Assembly: GCA_035342095.1 (NCBI GenBank)
Contig: DAOQWL010000004.1
Span: 1 to 64,000, forward strand
DNA from: PLanc-01 sp035342095
Lineage (GTDB): Bacteria > Planctomycetota > Phycisphaerae > Sedimentisphaerales > Anaerobacaceae
Reading direction: 5' to 3'
DNA: 64,000 nt
Shown here piece by piece: positions 50,187-58,188 of this stretch (positions within the stretch are counted from its first letter, which is position 1; every line of letters begins with the position of its first letter). Position numbers and translations under genes: made by a program. The notes beneath the pieces were generated by a model. It made no database searches and was not told where the DNA came from. It worked only from the letters and a program-made list of their open reading frames with translations.

Positions 50187-50675
50187 ATGACCGGAGGCAG
50201 TTCGGAACTGGATCCTTGTGTGGTGATTGTGGGCGACTCGCGCAGCGAGTTCGTTCCCGCGATGGTCCGCCTGGCGCGGGATTGCCAGGTTCAGGCGGTG
50301 CGGTGCGAAGACGTGTATTCCGCAGTCGTTGCGATGGCCCGTGCGGGGGGGCGTCGCGTGTTTGTCGTGGGTGTGCTGCGGGAACTGGCCAGAGAGAAAG
50401 GCCGGTTCTTCCGAATTGCCGAGGCGAACGCCCAGCGATGCTGCTGTCTGGTCGATCCCGATCCGTCGCTCGATGCGGCGGGCGTCCTGGCCGCGATCCG
50501 CGCGGGGGCGTGCGTCGTTGGCGCCGTGGAGGAGGTCGAGCCGGTCCTGACGGACTGGCTGTCGGGCGGTGGACGGAGGAGCCGGCACAAGGGCCTTGAC
50601 GATCTGCGAGATGAGGATCTGCACGCCACGGAGGCCGAGCTGATCGCCCTCCTGGGGCGCCAGGGGGAGGCGTAG
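50187..50675 (+). CDS. Receiver-like regulatory protein (degenerate)
   Basis: 162 residues from an ATG after GGGG with eight-base spacing. Alpha/beta pattern of a CheY-like fold: CVVIVGDSRSEFVPAMVRLA, CQVQAVRCEDVYSAVVAMAR, RRVFVVGVLRELAREKGRFF, CCCLVDPDPSLDAAGVLAAI and GACVVGAVEEVEPVLTDWLS. The acidic pocket and phosphoacceptor Asp of true receivers are not preserved. One base separates it from the diguanylate cyclase, so they are co-translated and probably work together. Confidence 0.7.
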   Translation: MTGGSSELDPCVVIVGDSRSEFVPAMVRLARDCQVQAVRCEDVYSAVVAMARAGGRRVFVVGVLRELAREKGRFFRIAEANAQRCCCLVDPDPSLDAAGVLAAIRAGACVVGAVEEVEPVLTDWLSGGGRRSRHKGLDDLRDEDLHATEAELIALLGRQGEA

Positions 50676-50676
50676 C

Positions 50677-51735
50677 ATGGCGGATCGGAACGCACGCCGG
50701 AGCAGCCGGGTGTTGCTGATCGGGGACGTCGGCACGGCCCTGCGGGATGTCTGCAATCCGGACCCGCATTTGTGCGAGGTTCGCGACAACGTCCTGGACG
50801 GGATCGACGCCGCCGCGCGAGGCGCGTTCGACACGATCGCTCTCGTGGTGGAGAGCGTGGCGGGCCAACTGGGCTCCGTGCTCCGTGCCCTTCGCGCAGG
50901 CTCTTCCGCGAGAATCGTCCTGCTGGCCCGGATGTGCGAGGAGCCGATCGTCCGACGGTGGACGACCCCGACGCCCGGCGAAGAGCAACTGGCGGACGAG
51001 TACTGCGTCTGCCCCGTCCGCCTGAGGACCTTGTTGGGAAGCGCCGGGGCGGACCAGGCGGCGCAGGTCCCACAGGAACCGAGGCTCCCGGAAGTCGGGC
51101 CTTCCATCTCGACATCGCCCTCGTCGGCTCCCTCGGGGTTGGAGGAGAGGCGCGTCCGTCCCCTGGAGTGGCTGGCGACGACGGACGATCTGACCGGGCT
51201 GAAGAATCGCCGATACCTCCGGGAGTTCGGCCGGCAGATCCTGGATCGGGCCCGCCGGACCAACGGACGCGTCACGATCCTGATGTTCGACATCGACAAT
51301 TTCAAGCACTACAACGACGTCTACGGTCACACGACCGGCGACGAAATCCTCCGCCAGGCGGCCATCCTGATGCGCCGGTGCTGTCGTCGCCACGATGTGG
51401 TCGGCCGCATGGGAGGCGACGAGTTCGCGGTGATTTTCTGGGATGATCCGCGCCGCGCCGGGGGCGACCCGCGGCGGGACAGGCGATCCGCCGCAGGCGA
51501 GCACCCGACCGAGGCCCTCTCCGTGGCCAGACGATTCCAGCAGGCGTTCGGCAACACCGACCTGCACCTGCTGGGCCCCAGGGGCGAGGGGGTTCTGACC
51601 ATCAGCGGCGGACTGGCCAGCTTTCCCCGCGACGGCGAGACCGTCGAACGGCTCTTCGACTGCGCCGACCGGGCCCTGCTCGAAGCCAAGCGCAGCGGCA
51701 AGAACCGGATCTACCTGGTCGGCGAGCCCCAGTGA
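50677..51735 (+). CDS. Diguanylate cyclase (GGDEF) with degenerate receiver-like N-terminus
   Basis: 352 residues, ribosome site AGGGGGAGG. Residues 1-115 resemble the receiver-like fold of the preceding gene. The GGDEF domain spans about 165-350: LATTDDLTGLKNRRYLREFG, ILMFDIDNFKHYNDVYGHTT, GRMGGDEFAVIFW (intact active site) and GGLASFPRDGETVERLF. An inhibitory I-site RxxD (RRHD) lies five residues before GGDEF, so c-di-GMP product feedback is expected. Makes c-di-GMP from two GTP. An Arg/Asp-rich insertion (DDPRRAGGDPRRDRRSAAGE) follows the active site. Confidence 0.92.
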   Translation: MADRNARRSSRVLLIGDVGTALRDVCNPDPHLCEVRDNVLDGIDAAARGAFDTIALVVESVAGQLGSVLRALRAGSSARIVLLARMCEEPIVRRWTTPTPGEEQLADEYCVCPVRLRTLLGSAGADQAAQVPQEPRLPEVGPSISTSPSSAPSGLEERRVRPLEWLATTDDLTGLKNRRYLREFGRQILDRARRTNGRVTILMFDIDNFKHYNDVYGHTTGDEILRQAAILMRRCCRRHDVVGRMGGDEFAVIFWDDPRRAGGDPRRDRRSAAGEHPTEALSVARRFQQAFGNTDLHLLGPRGEGVLTISGGLASFPRDGETVERLFDCADRALLEAKRSGKNRIYLVGEPQ

Positions 51736-51824
51736 CGCCGTGACCCGTTGGCTTTCTCATGTGGGGGACGATGTGCCGTGCAGGATCGCACGACCTCGCT
51801 GCATCGGGTCTTACCGAAAATCGC

Positions 51825-51852
51825 TTGCCTTGCCTGCGGGATGGGCGATAAT
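51825..51852 (+). promoter_or_regulatory. Promoter of the small lipoprotein gene
   Basis: TTGCCT (51825-51830), 16-base spacer, GATAAT (51847-51852). Confidence 0.45.
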
Positions 51853-51930
51853 GCGAGAGATTAGGATCCTCGCCAAGTTCGAGAGATCTGAGGTTGTTTG
51901 CGTTGGCCGAGAAGTGAAGGAGACCTGCGA

Positions 51931-52362
51931 ATGCGAAGAGGGATGTGCCTGATAGGGCTGCTGGCAACCGCGTGTGCAGGCTGCAAGTCCGACATTGTGA
52001 CGACTGCCTATCTCAAGCAGATAGAGGAGAAATGTGTCTACATCGCTCCGCTGCAAAGCGAAGATCCCCAGGTCGGAGAGGTGATCCGCGGTGTCCTGGA
52101 GAAGGAGTTCCTTCGCAAGAGGGTTGCCCTGTGCGACCCGAACAGCGCGACTGTGGTCCTGTCCGGCGCGACCTTCATGACCGTTCGAAGCAAACGGAGC
52201 GGCCCGTCCGGGTCCGTTCAGGCGTGTGAGAGCGTCTCCGTTACGGCCAAGGACCGCGACGGGAATATCCTGCTGTCGGCTTCCTACGACAACAGCAAGC
52301 GGGAGACGGTGAGCGAGTTCGCGAAGGAATTCGGTGCGGCCCTGGCCGGCAAGTTCCGCTGA
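51931..52362 (+). CDS. Small putative lipoprotein
   Basis: 143 residues from an ATG preceded by GAAGGAGA; eleven more codons upstream are open. N-terminus MRRGMCLIGLLATACAGCK gives a type II signal with two possible cysteines (ATAC or CAGC). Mature part: CVYIAPLQSEDPQVGEVIRG, KEFLRKRVALCDPNSATVVL and SVSVTAKDRDGNILLSASYD. The pattern of a CsgG/LptE-like or LPS-assembly-type small lipoprotein with alternating strands; no family recognised. Confidence 0.75.
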   Translation: MRRGMCLIGLLATACAGCKSDIVTTAYLKQIEEKCVYIAPLQSEDPQVGEVIRGVLEKEFLRKRVALCDPNSATVVLSGATFMTVRSKRSGPSGSVQACESVSVTAKDRDGNILLSASYDNSKRETVSEFAKEFGAALAGKFR

Positions 52363-52409
52363 GCGGATCCGACGCCGACGAGGCCCGCCCATCGCAAAGG
52401 AGCGGCAGC

Positions 52410-53777
52410 ATGAGATCGAATCCGGTTGTCCAGGTCATTCTCTCGGTGTTGTTCTGTGGTTCCGTCGCGCTGGCCGGCACGTCCGAGCCGCCGGCGGGGG
52501 ATGCGCCGCTGCACATCGGCTGGTCCACGGTCGATATTACGCCGGAACGACCCGTTGCCTTGGTCGGCCAACTGCACAAACGGATCTCCCAGGGAGTTCT
52601 CGATCCGTTGACGGCCACCGCGCTGGCGATCGAGACGCGGGACCAGGACGGTCGCCGCGAGCAGGCGATTCTCGTGTCCTGCGATGTGCTGTTCATCTGC
52701 AAGTCGATGCAGGACCGGGTCAAGGAGACCCTCAAGACGAGCCTGCCGGATTTCGATGCGGACAAGCTGCTGCTCAACGCCACGCACACGCACACGGGTC
52801 CCGGTTTCGCCGACGAGGACTTCGGGACCTTGTACGATGTCACCGACGACGCCGGCGTGATGAAGGCCTCTGAATATGGGGATTTCTTCGTCCGACGAAT
52901 TGCCCATGTCGCCTCCGATGCCTGGCGAAGCCGCAAGCCCGCGGGCATGAGCTGGGCGCTGGGACACGCGGTCGTAGGGACCAACCGCAGGGCCCGTTAC
53001 TTCGACGGCAAAGCGATCATGTACGGCGCCACGAACCGGGCGGATCTCGCCAACATCGAGGGCTACGAGGACCACGGCGTGGAGATGCTCTTCTGCTGGG
53101 ACCCCAGCGGCAGCCTGACCGGCGTCGTCATCAACATCGCCTGCACCTCGCAGGAGACCGAGCACCTGACCGAGGTCTCCGCCGATTTCTGGCACGACGT
53201 CCGGGTCGAGCTGCGAAAGAGAGTCCCTGGGGACATCCGCGTGTTCCCCCAGTGCGCGGCCGCAGGGGACCAGTCGCCGCATCGGCTCTATCGATTGAAG
53301 GCCGAGGAAGCCATGATCCGCCGGCGAGGGCTGTCCAATCGCCAGGAGATCGCCCGACGGATCGTCGGCGCGGTCGAGGACGTTCTGCCGCTGGCCCGCC
53401 AGGACATTCGAACCCGCCTGCTCTTTCGACACGCGGTGGCTCGTGTGAATCTGCCTGGGGCGGATCCGACGCTCACGCCGTTCTATCGGACCGACACGAT
53501 TTCGCCGGTCGAGTTGCACGTGTTGCGGCTGGGCGACGTCGCGATGGCGACGAACCCCTTCGAGCTGTACCTCGACTACGGCGTGCGGATCAAGGCGAGA
53601 AGTCCCGCGATCCTGACGATGCTGGTCCAGTTATCCTGCCAGAATTGCGGTTACCTGCCGACGGCCAAGGGCGTCGAGGGCGGCGGCTACAGCGCCGACA
53701 AGTACATCGTCGGTCCCGAAGGCGGCCAGATCCTCGTGGACGAAACCGTTCGACTGATCCAGGCCCTCTGGGAATGA
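52410..53777 (+). CDS. Secreted neutral/alkaline ceramidase-like (N-terminal domain family) protein
   Basis: 455 residues, ribosome site AGGAG. Signal peptide MRSNPVVQVILSVLFCGSVALAG. The core starts IGWSTVDITPERPVALVGQL and holds the zinc-site motif LLNATHTHTGPG, both hallmarks of the neutral ceramidase N-terminal domain family. Later HDVRVELRKRVPGDIRVFPQ and PFELYLDYGVRIKARSPA follow the same family. It lacks the C-terminal ceramidase domain. In planctomycetes such proteins are widespread and of unknown substrate; ceramide hydrolysis is not shown. Confidence 0.82.
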   Translation: MRSNPVVQVILSVLFCGSVALAGTSEPPAGDAPLHIGWSTVDITPERPVALVGQLHKRISQGVLDPLTATALAIETRDQDGRREQAILVSCDVLFICKSMQDRVKETLKTSLPDFDADKLLLNATHTHTGPGFADEDFGTLYDVTDDAGVMKASEYGDFFVRRIAHVASDAWRSRKPAGMSWALGHAVVGTNRRARYFDGKAIMYGATNRADLANIEGYEDHGVEMLFCWDPSGSLTGVVINIACTSQETEHLTEVSADFWHDVRVELRKRVPGDIRVFPQCAAAGDQSPHRLYRLKAEEAMIRRRGLSNRQEIARRIVGAVEDVLPLARQDIRTRLLFRHAVARVNLPGADPTLTPFYRTDTISPVELHVLRLGDVAMATNPFELYLDYGVRIKARSPAILTMLVQLSCQNCGYLPTAKGVEGGGYSADKYIVGPEGGQILVDETVRLIQALWE

Positions 53778-53877
53778 GAGGAAGCCGCGGTCCGGTGCGG
53801 ACACGGAAAACTCCGCGATTGCTCGAATACTCCCGGCCTTCATGCGTCTATCCGACTGAAAGGACGGTGCGCTGCCG

Positions 53878-54789
53878 ATGTATGCAATCGAACTCGATGA
53901 GGTTCGCAAGTCGTTCGGATCGGTGCGGGCGGTGGATGCCTTGAGCATTCGCGTGCCGCAGGGGGCCGTTTACGGTTTCCTCGGGCCCAACGGTGCGGGC
54001 AAGACCACGACGCTGCGGATGATTATGGACATCATCCGCCCGGACAGCGGCCAGATCCGCATGTTCGACGAGCCTGCCTCCGCGACGGTCCGCGGACGCG
54101 TGGGATATATGCCGGAGGAACGCGGGCTCTATCGGAAGATGACCGTGGCCGCGGTCCTTCGCTATTTCGGCTCGCTTCGGGGCATGACCGCCGATCAGCT
54201 CGGGCAGCGGGTGCCCGTCTGGCTCGAGCGGATCGACCTGGCCGGCCACGCGAACAAGAAGGTCGAGGAACTCTCTCGCGGGATGCACCAGAAGCTCCAG
54301 TTCGCGGTCACGGTGATCCACGATCCGCAACTCGTGATCCTCGATGAGCCGTTCTCCGGCCTGGACCCGGTGAACCAGGACCTGCTTCGCGAGATCATCA
54401 CCGGGATGCGGGACGCGGGTCGGACGGTCCTGTTCTCCACGCACGGCATGCACGAGGCGGAGCAATTGTGCGATTTCATCGTGCTCATCAATCAGGGCAG
54501 GGTGGTCGTGGACGGGACGCTGGACCAGATTCGGGCCGGCCATGAAGCCCACACCATTTCCATCGAGCTCGAGGGCGACGCGGGGTTTGTCGAGCGGCTG
54601 CCCCAGGTGATGGCGGTCAAGCACGACGCCCGGCGGCTCGATGTGACCTTGCGGGACGGCGCCGATCCGCAGGACCTGCTCCGGGCACTGGTCGAGCGGG
54701 CCCGCGTGCGGGCGTTCGAGATCAAACAGCCCTCGCTGCACGAGATCTTCGTGCGGCTGGTCGGAGGCGCCCATGTGGAAGATCGCTAG
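53878..54789 (+). CDS. ABC-2 type transporter, ATP-binding subunit (NatA-like)
   Basis: 303 residues. Walker A GPNGAGKTTTLRMI, signature LSRGMHQKLQFAV, Walker B LVILDEPFSGLDPV and the switch His in LFSTHGMHEAEQL. The C-terminal 80 residues resemble DUF4162 of NatA/CcmA-type exporters. The gene overlaps the permease by 17 bases. Exporter of unknown substrate (sodium, lipid or drug). Confidence 0.93.
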   Translation: MYAIELDEVRKSFGSVRAVDALSIRVPQGAVYGFLGPNGAGKTTTLRMIMDIIRPDSGQIRMFDEPASATVRGRVGYMPEERGLYRKMTVAAVLRYFGSLRGMTADQLGQRVPVWLERIDLAGHANKKVEELSRGMHQKLQFAVTVIHDPQLVILDEPFSGLDPVNQDLLREIITGMRDAGRTVLFSTHGMHEAEQLCDFIVLINQGRVVVDGTLDQIRAGHEAHTISIELEGDAGFVERLPQVMAVKHDARRLDVTLRDGADPQDLLRALVERARVRAFEIKQPSLHEIFVRLVGGAHVEDR

Positions 54790-56029
54790 AGTCGCCCGTC
54801 GGGAGTTCCTCGATACGGTCAAGACCCGGACCTTTCTCCTGAGCCTGCTGCTCATCCCCGTCCTCGTCGTGGGCATCATCTTCCTGAGCAAGAAGATGGT
54901 GCAGAGCGAAGGCGGGCCGCGCCCGTCGATCCGGGTGGGAGTGACCTCGCTGGCGGATGACCTGTCCGCGCGAATCAAGGTCGCCTTCGACGAGCACAAC
55001 AAATCCCATCCGCAAAGCCCTCTGACCCTGAACTCCCTGCCAACCGGCAGCGAGGAGCAGGGCAAGGACAAGCTCCGGCGCGGCGCACTCGACGCCTATG
55101 TCGTCCTGGAAGGCGACCTGGAGGGCAAAGAAGGCACGGTGCAGTTCTACACCTATAAGCCCAAGGCCTCGCAGATCGATGCGATCTGGTCCGTGGAGCG
55201 ACTGTTCCGCGACGCGGTGGTCAGCCGCCGATGCGAGGCCCGCGGGATCGACCGGGCCATGCTCGCGGAGATCCAGAGCGTCGCCATCCGACGAGTCGAG
55301 CTGGGCGACGAGCAGGGACGCGAGAAGGTCCAGAGCGACGGCCAGCGGGTCGCACGCATGATGGTTCCGTTCGCGTTCATGTACCTGATCTTCATCGGCA
55401 TCGTCGGCATGGGCCAGCACATGATCAGCAGCATCATCGAGGAGAAGAACTCGCGGATCATCGAGATGCTGCTGTCCGCGATCAGCCCGTTCGAACTGAT
55501 GGCGGGCAAGATCCTGGGTTTGGCCGGCGTGGGATTGACGGTCATGGTCCTGTGGGGTCTGGCCGCCTATGGCGCCGCGGTCTGGCGAGGGATCAACGTC
55601 GATGTCGGCCTGGACCTGGTTGCCTACGGCCTGGTCTACTATGTCCTCGGCTTCATCCTGTTCAGTGCGATCCTGGCGGGCGTCGGCTCCGTCTGCAACA
55701 CGATCAAGGAGACACAGAGCCTGATGATGCCGATCACGCTGATCTTCGTCGTCCCGCTGATTGCCTGGCCGCAACTGGCCCGCGATCCGAACGGCGACCT
55801 GGCCCGCGTGCTGTCCTATGTACCCCCGACGACGCCCATGCTCATGGTCCTGCGCCTGGCGAGCAGTCCCGACATCTGGCCCGGCGAGATCGCCCTTTCG
55901 ATCCTCGTCCTCGTTGTGGGTGTCTTCGTGACCATCTGGGCGGCGGCCAGGATCTTCCGCACCGGCATCCTCCTCTACGGCAAGCGCCCCAGCCCGCGCG
56001 AAGTCCTCCGCTGGCTGCGGGAGAAATGA
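54773..56029 (+). CDS. ABC-2 type transporter, permease subunit (NatB-like)
   Basis: 418 residues, ribosome site GGAGG inside the ATPase gene. N-terminal helix (TFLLSLLLIPVLVVGIIFL), a large extracytoplasmic loop (about 40-190), then five TM helices, among them MVPFAFMYLIFIGIVGMGQH, GKILGLAGVGLTVMVLWGLA and MMPITLIFVVPLIAWPQLAR. IIEEKNSRIIEMLLSAISPF is the conserved motif of ABC-2 permeases. Partner of the preceding ATPase. Confidence 0.92.
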   Translation: MWKIARVARREFLDTVKTRTFLLSLLLIPVLVVGIIFLSKKMVQSEGGPRPSIRVGVTSLADDLSARIKVAFDEHNKSHPQSPLTLNSLPTGSEEQGKDKLRRGALDAYVVLEGDLEGKEGTVQFYTYKPKASQIDAIWSVERLFRDAVVSRRCEARGIDRAMLAEIQSVAIRRVELGDEQGREKVQSDGQRVARMMVPFAFMYLIFIGIVGMGQHMISSIIEEKNSRIIEMLLSAISPFELMAGKILGLAGVGLTVMVLWGLAAYGAAVWRGINVDVGLDLVAYGLVYYVLGFILFSAILAGVGSVCNTIKETQSLMMPITLIFVVPLIAWPQLARDPNGDLARVLSYVPPTTPMLMVLRLASSPDIWPGEIALSILVLVVGVFVTIWAAARIFRTGILLYGKRPSPREVLRWLREK

Positions 56030-56119
56030 GCGAGCCATCGATGGGGCTTGCCTTGCCAGACTGTTCCGGATATGCTGTGCCCCCATGCCTGATCGATTTC
56101 CGGCATTTGGGGATTGCCT

Positions 56120-56626
56120 ATGGGTGTGCTTGATGTCAGTCCGTTGACCTGGGAGGAACTGCTGTGCTGCTTCCTTTGCGGCGTGATCGTCGGACTGGAG
56201 CGGCAGTTGCGAGGCAAACCCGTCGGCGTGCGGACCAGCACCCTGATCTGCACGGGGACCTATGTCTTCACCGCGATCTCGCAGAGCGTCGCCACCGGCG
56301 TCACCGACCCATCGCGGATCATCGGCCAGGTGGTCACCGGGATCGGCTTTCTCGGCGCCGGCGTCATCCTGACCCGGCAGGGCGTTGTCGTCGGCGTCAC
56401 TTCCGCGTCGGCCATCTGGGTTCTGGCGGCTATCGGCGTCGCGATCGGGCTGGGATTCCCCTGGCTGGGCGTCAAGCTGGCGGTCCTGGCGGTGATCGTT
56501 CTCGTCGGCGTCGACATGCTGGAGAACCAGTTCGAGAGCATGCAACGCGGCGTCCACCGCAAGACCCCCCCGGTGCAGGGGCATGCGGAAACCCAGCGGG
56601 CGCAGCGCGTCCAAGACTCTGAATGA
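56120..56626 (+). CDS. MgtC/SapB family membrane protein
   Basis: 168 residues from ATG with GGGGA six bases upstream. MgtC features: LLCCFLCGVIVGLERQLRGK, GVRTSTLICTGTYVFTAI, VTGIGFLGAGVILTRQG and GVTSASAIWVLAAIGVAIGL. Only the N-terminal membrane domain is present, without the C-terminal ACT-like domain, as in short SapB-like members. The tail (HAETQRAQRVQDSE) reads as repeat-derived. Confidence 0.92.
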   Translation: MGVLDVSPLTWEELLCCFLCGVIVGLERQLRGKPVGVRTSTLICTGTYVFTAISQSVATGVTDPSRIIGQVVTGIGFLGAGVILTRQGVVVGVTSASAIWVLAAIGVAIGLGFPWLGVKLAVLAVIVLVGVDMLENQFESMQRGVHRKTPPVQGHAETQRAQRVQDSE

Positions 56627-56754
56627 GATCCGTGGCGACTGAGAGAACCCTCTCGTCCGATGCCCAGGTCCTTCGGCGTTGCCTCAGGACGACAAGTCTC
56701 CACCCGCGCACGGAGTATTCCAAATCCATATGACTTGCGCCGGGTGGGAGAAAT

Positions 56755-57654
56755 TTACAGGTCCGAGAGCAGGCCGATGGTCGAGTTGAGGATGCGGTCG
56801 CGGAACTGGGTGTGCTCGTTGGCCCGCTGTTCCTGGAGATCCTTGAAACTGGCCCGGCAGAAGTGACATCCCATCGTCGTGAGGTGGAAGTCCACGTAGT
56901 CGAACCACTCGGGCGAGAGGCTCTCCAGGAGAAAGGCGCCGAGCGTGCTGCGTTTCGGGCAGCTCAGACGCTCCGATTCCCAGACCTCGGTCAGCAGGTC
57001 CTCGGAGAAGGAGACGGAGAGGTCCCGGATGGCTTCGTTGTCCGCTACGGCCTTCCGGATCGCCTTGAGGCAGCGGTGCTTCACGACGCGGACGAGGCCT
57101 TCATCCATCTGGAGCAGTTTCGCGGTTTCTTTGCCGGAGAGCTGGCAGTAGAAGACCAGTTCGGCGATCTTCAGGTCGCGGAGTCGGCCGGACTCCTGGA
57201 GGTCCGCGACGAGCTGTTGCATTGCCTCGGCCAGGACCTGCCGCTGTAGTTCGTGCTGCTCTCCATGGCTGACGCACCAGCTCACGCTCAGGTCGGACGA
57301 CGCGATGCCGGTCATCGGGTCGGCGGGCAGATCGCTTTCCTGGCTGCAATAGACGTCCTGGATCAGGCACACGGTCCGGGCCCAGCGCGTGCGCACGCGG
57401 TTGACCAGGGCGTTTCGCAGGATGCCGAACAGGTAGGTCTCGATGCTCATCTCGATCCGCAGGGAATGGACCGCCTTGACGAAAGATGCGAACGTGTCCT
57501 GGACCATGTCCTCCGCGTCGGCGTTCTGCGGGACGCGGGTCTGCGCGAACCGCAGCAGACGACCCTGATACTCCTCGATGAGTCGGGTCCACGCCTCCGT
57601 GTCGCCACGACGGATGGCCTCCAACAGGCTTCGATCTGTCTTGTTTATGGACAT
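56755..57654 (-). CDS. ECF-type sigma factor with C-terminal cysteine-pair extension
   Basis: 299 residues from ATG (MSINKTDRSLLEAIRRGD); fifteen upstream codons overlap the promoter region. Region 2: WTRLIEEYQGRLLRFAQTRV, ADAEDMVQDTFASFVKAVHS. Region 4: LKIAELVFYCQLSGKETAKLL, DEGLVRVVKHRCLKAIRKAV. The extra 90 residues end DYVDFHLTTMGCHFCRASFK, with H-x5-C-x2-C resembling the zinc motif of anti-sigma factors. Planctomycete ECF groups genetically linked to Ser/Thr kinases are known, and a kinase with an N-terminal HxxxCxxC lies 534 bases upstream on the same strand. Confidence 0.88.
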   Translation of the reverse strand: MSINKTDRSLLEAIRRGDTEAWTRLIEEYQGRLLRFAQTRVPQNADAEDMVQDTFASFVKAVHSLRIEMSIETYLFGILRNALVNRVRTRWARTVCLIQDVYCSQESDLPADPMTGIASSDLSVSWCVSHGEQHELQRQVLAEAMQQLVADLQESGRLRDLKIAELVFYCQLSGKETAKLLQMDEGLVRVVKHRCLKAIRKAVADNEAIRDLSVSFSEDLLTEVWESERLSCPKRSTLGAFLLESLSPEWFDYVDFHLTTMGCHFCRASFKDLQEQRANEHTQFRDRILNSTIGLLSDL

Positions 57655-57704
57655 CGATCCGGAACAATCCACTGCGAACCATCGTTCGTGCCGCCGCACA
57701 CCTC

Positions 57705-57713
57705 ATGATACCA
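57705..57713 (-). promoter_or_regulatory. Extended -10 candidate for the fourth sigma gene
   Basis: Minus strand TGGTATCAT (TGn-TATCAT), about 50 nt upstream of the ATG. No good -35. It differs from the AAA-N18-TACAGGG promoters of the other three sigma genes. Confidence 0.4.
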
Positions 57714-57752
57714 CATTCCGTCGCTTCTTGCGACCCCAGTTGCCGGAAATTC

Positions 57753-58071
57753 TGGCTCATCCGGTTCTTGCGTGCTTTCGTGATCCAGGCACGCCCGAAG
57801 CGGTTGTGCAAGGGAGATTTTCCGCTTTCAGCCAATAGCAGGGCGGGCAGGCGGCACGACACGCCCGTGCGGATGTCTTGGGCCTTTCTGGATCGCTCGG
57901 CGGGAACCCCGGTCAGACCCCTTCGTGCTCGCTTGCACAGGGTATGCCGACTCCGCCTGGATGGGGCGTCGTCCTCCTATCCATGCCATGCTATTGGCTC
58001 AAAGCGGCAAATCTCAGGGGTTTGGGGGCAGGTCCCCAAGAACCACCGAAGTACGCGAAAACCGGATGAGC
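57753..58071 (+). repeat. 319-bp dispersed element, copy B
   Basis: Same length and orientation as copy A (18482-18800) and roughly 90 percent identical by eye. Terminal inverted repeats GGCTCATCCGGTT/AACCGGATGAGCC are intact. Several substitutions inside stems are wobble-compatible (for example C to T in the GCACG/CGTGC hairpin and A to G in the TTGGGGAC/GTCCCCAA hairpin). Others break pairs. It lies between the kinase gene and the sigma gene. Confidence 0.8.
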
Positions 58072-58090
58072 CGGGATTCTCATCGGCCGG

Positions 58091-58164
58091 TTCGTAGTGT
58101 GCTCGCGAGGGCATATGCCTTTCTCGCGAAAGAAGAGAACAACGCCTTACGGCGTCACTACAAA
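58091..58164. repeat. GTAGTG...CACTAC element, copy 2
   Basis: TTCGTAGTG (58091-58099) and CACTACAAA (58156-58164) frame GTGCTCGCGAGGGCATA, an extra TTTCTCGCGAAAG hairpin, and AACGCCTTACGGCGT. Relative of 28336-28404. It follows the 319-bp element by 19 bases. Confidence 0.7.
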
Positions 58165-58188
58165 CCTGGGATGCCGTGCCACGTCGCC

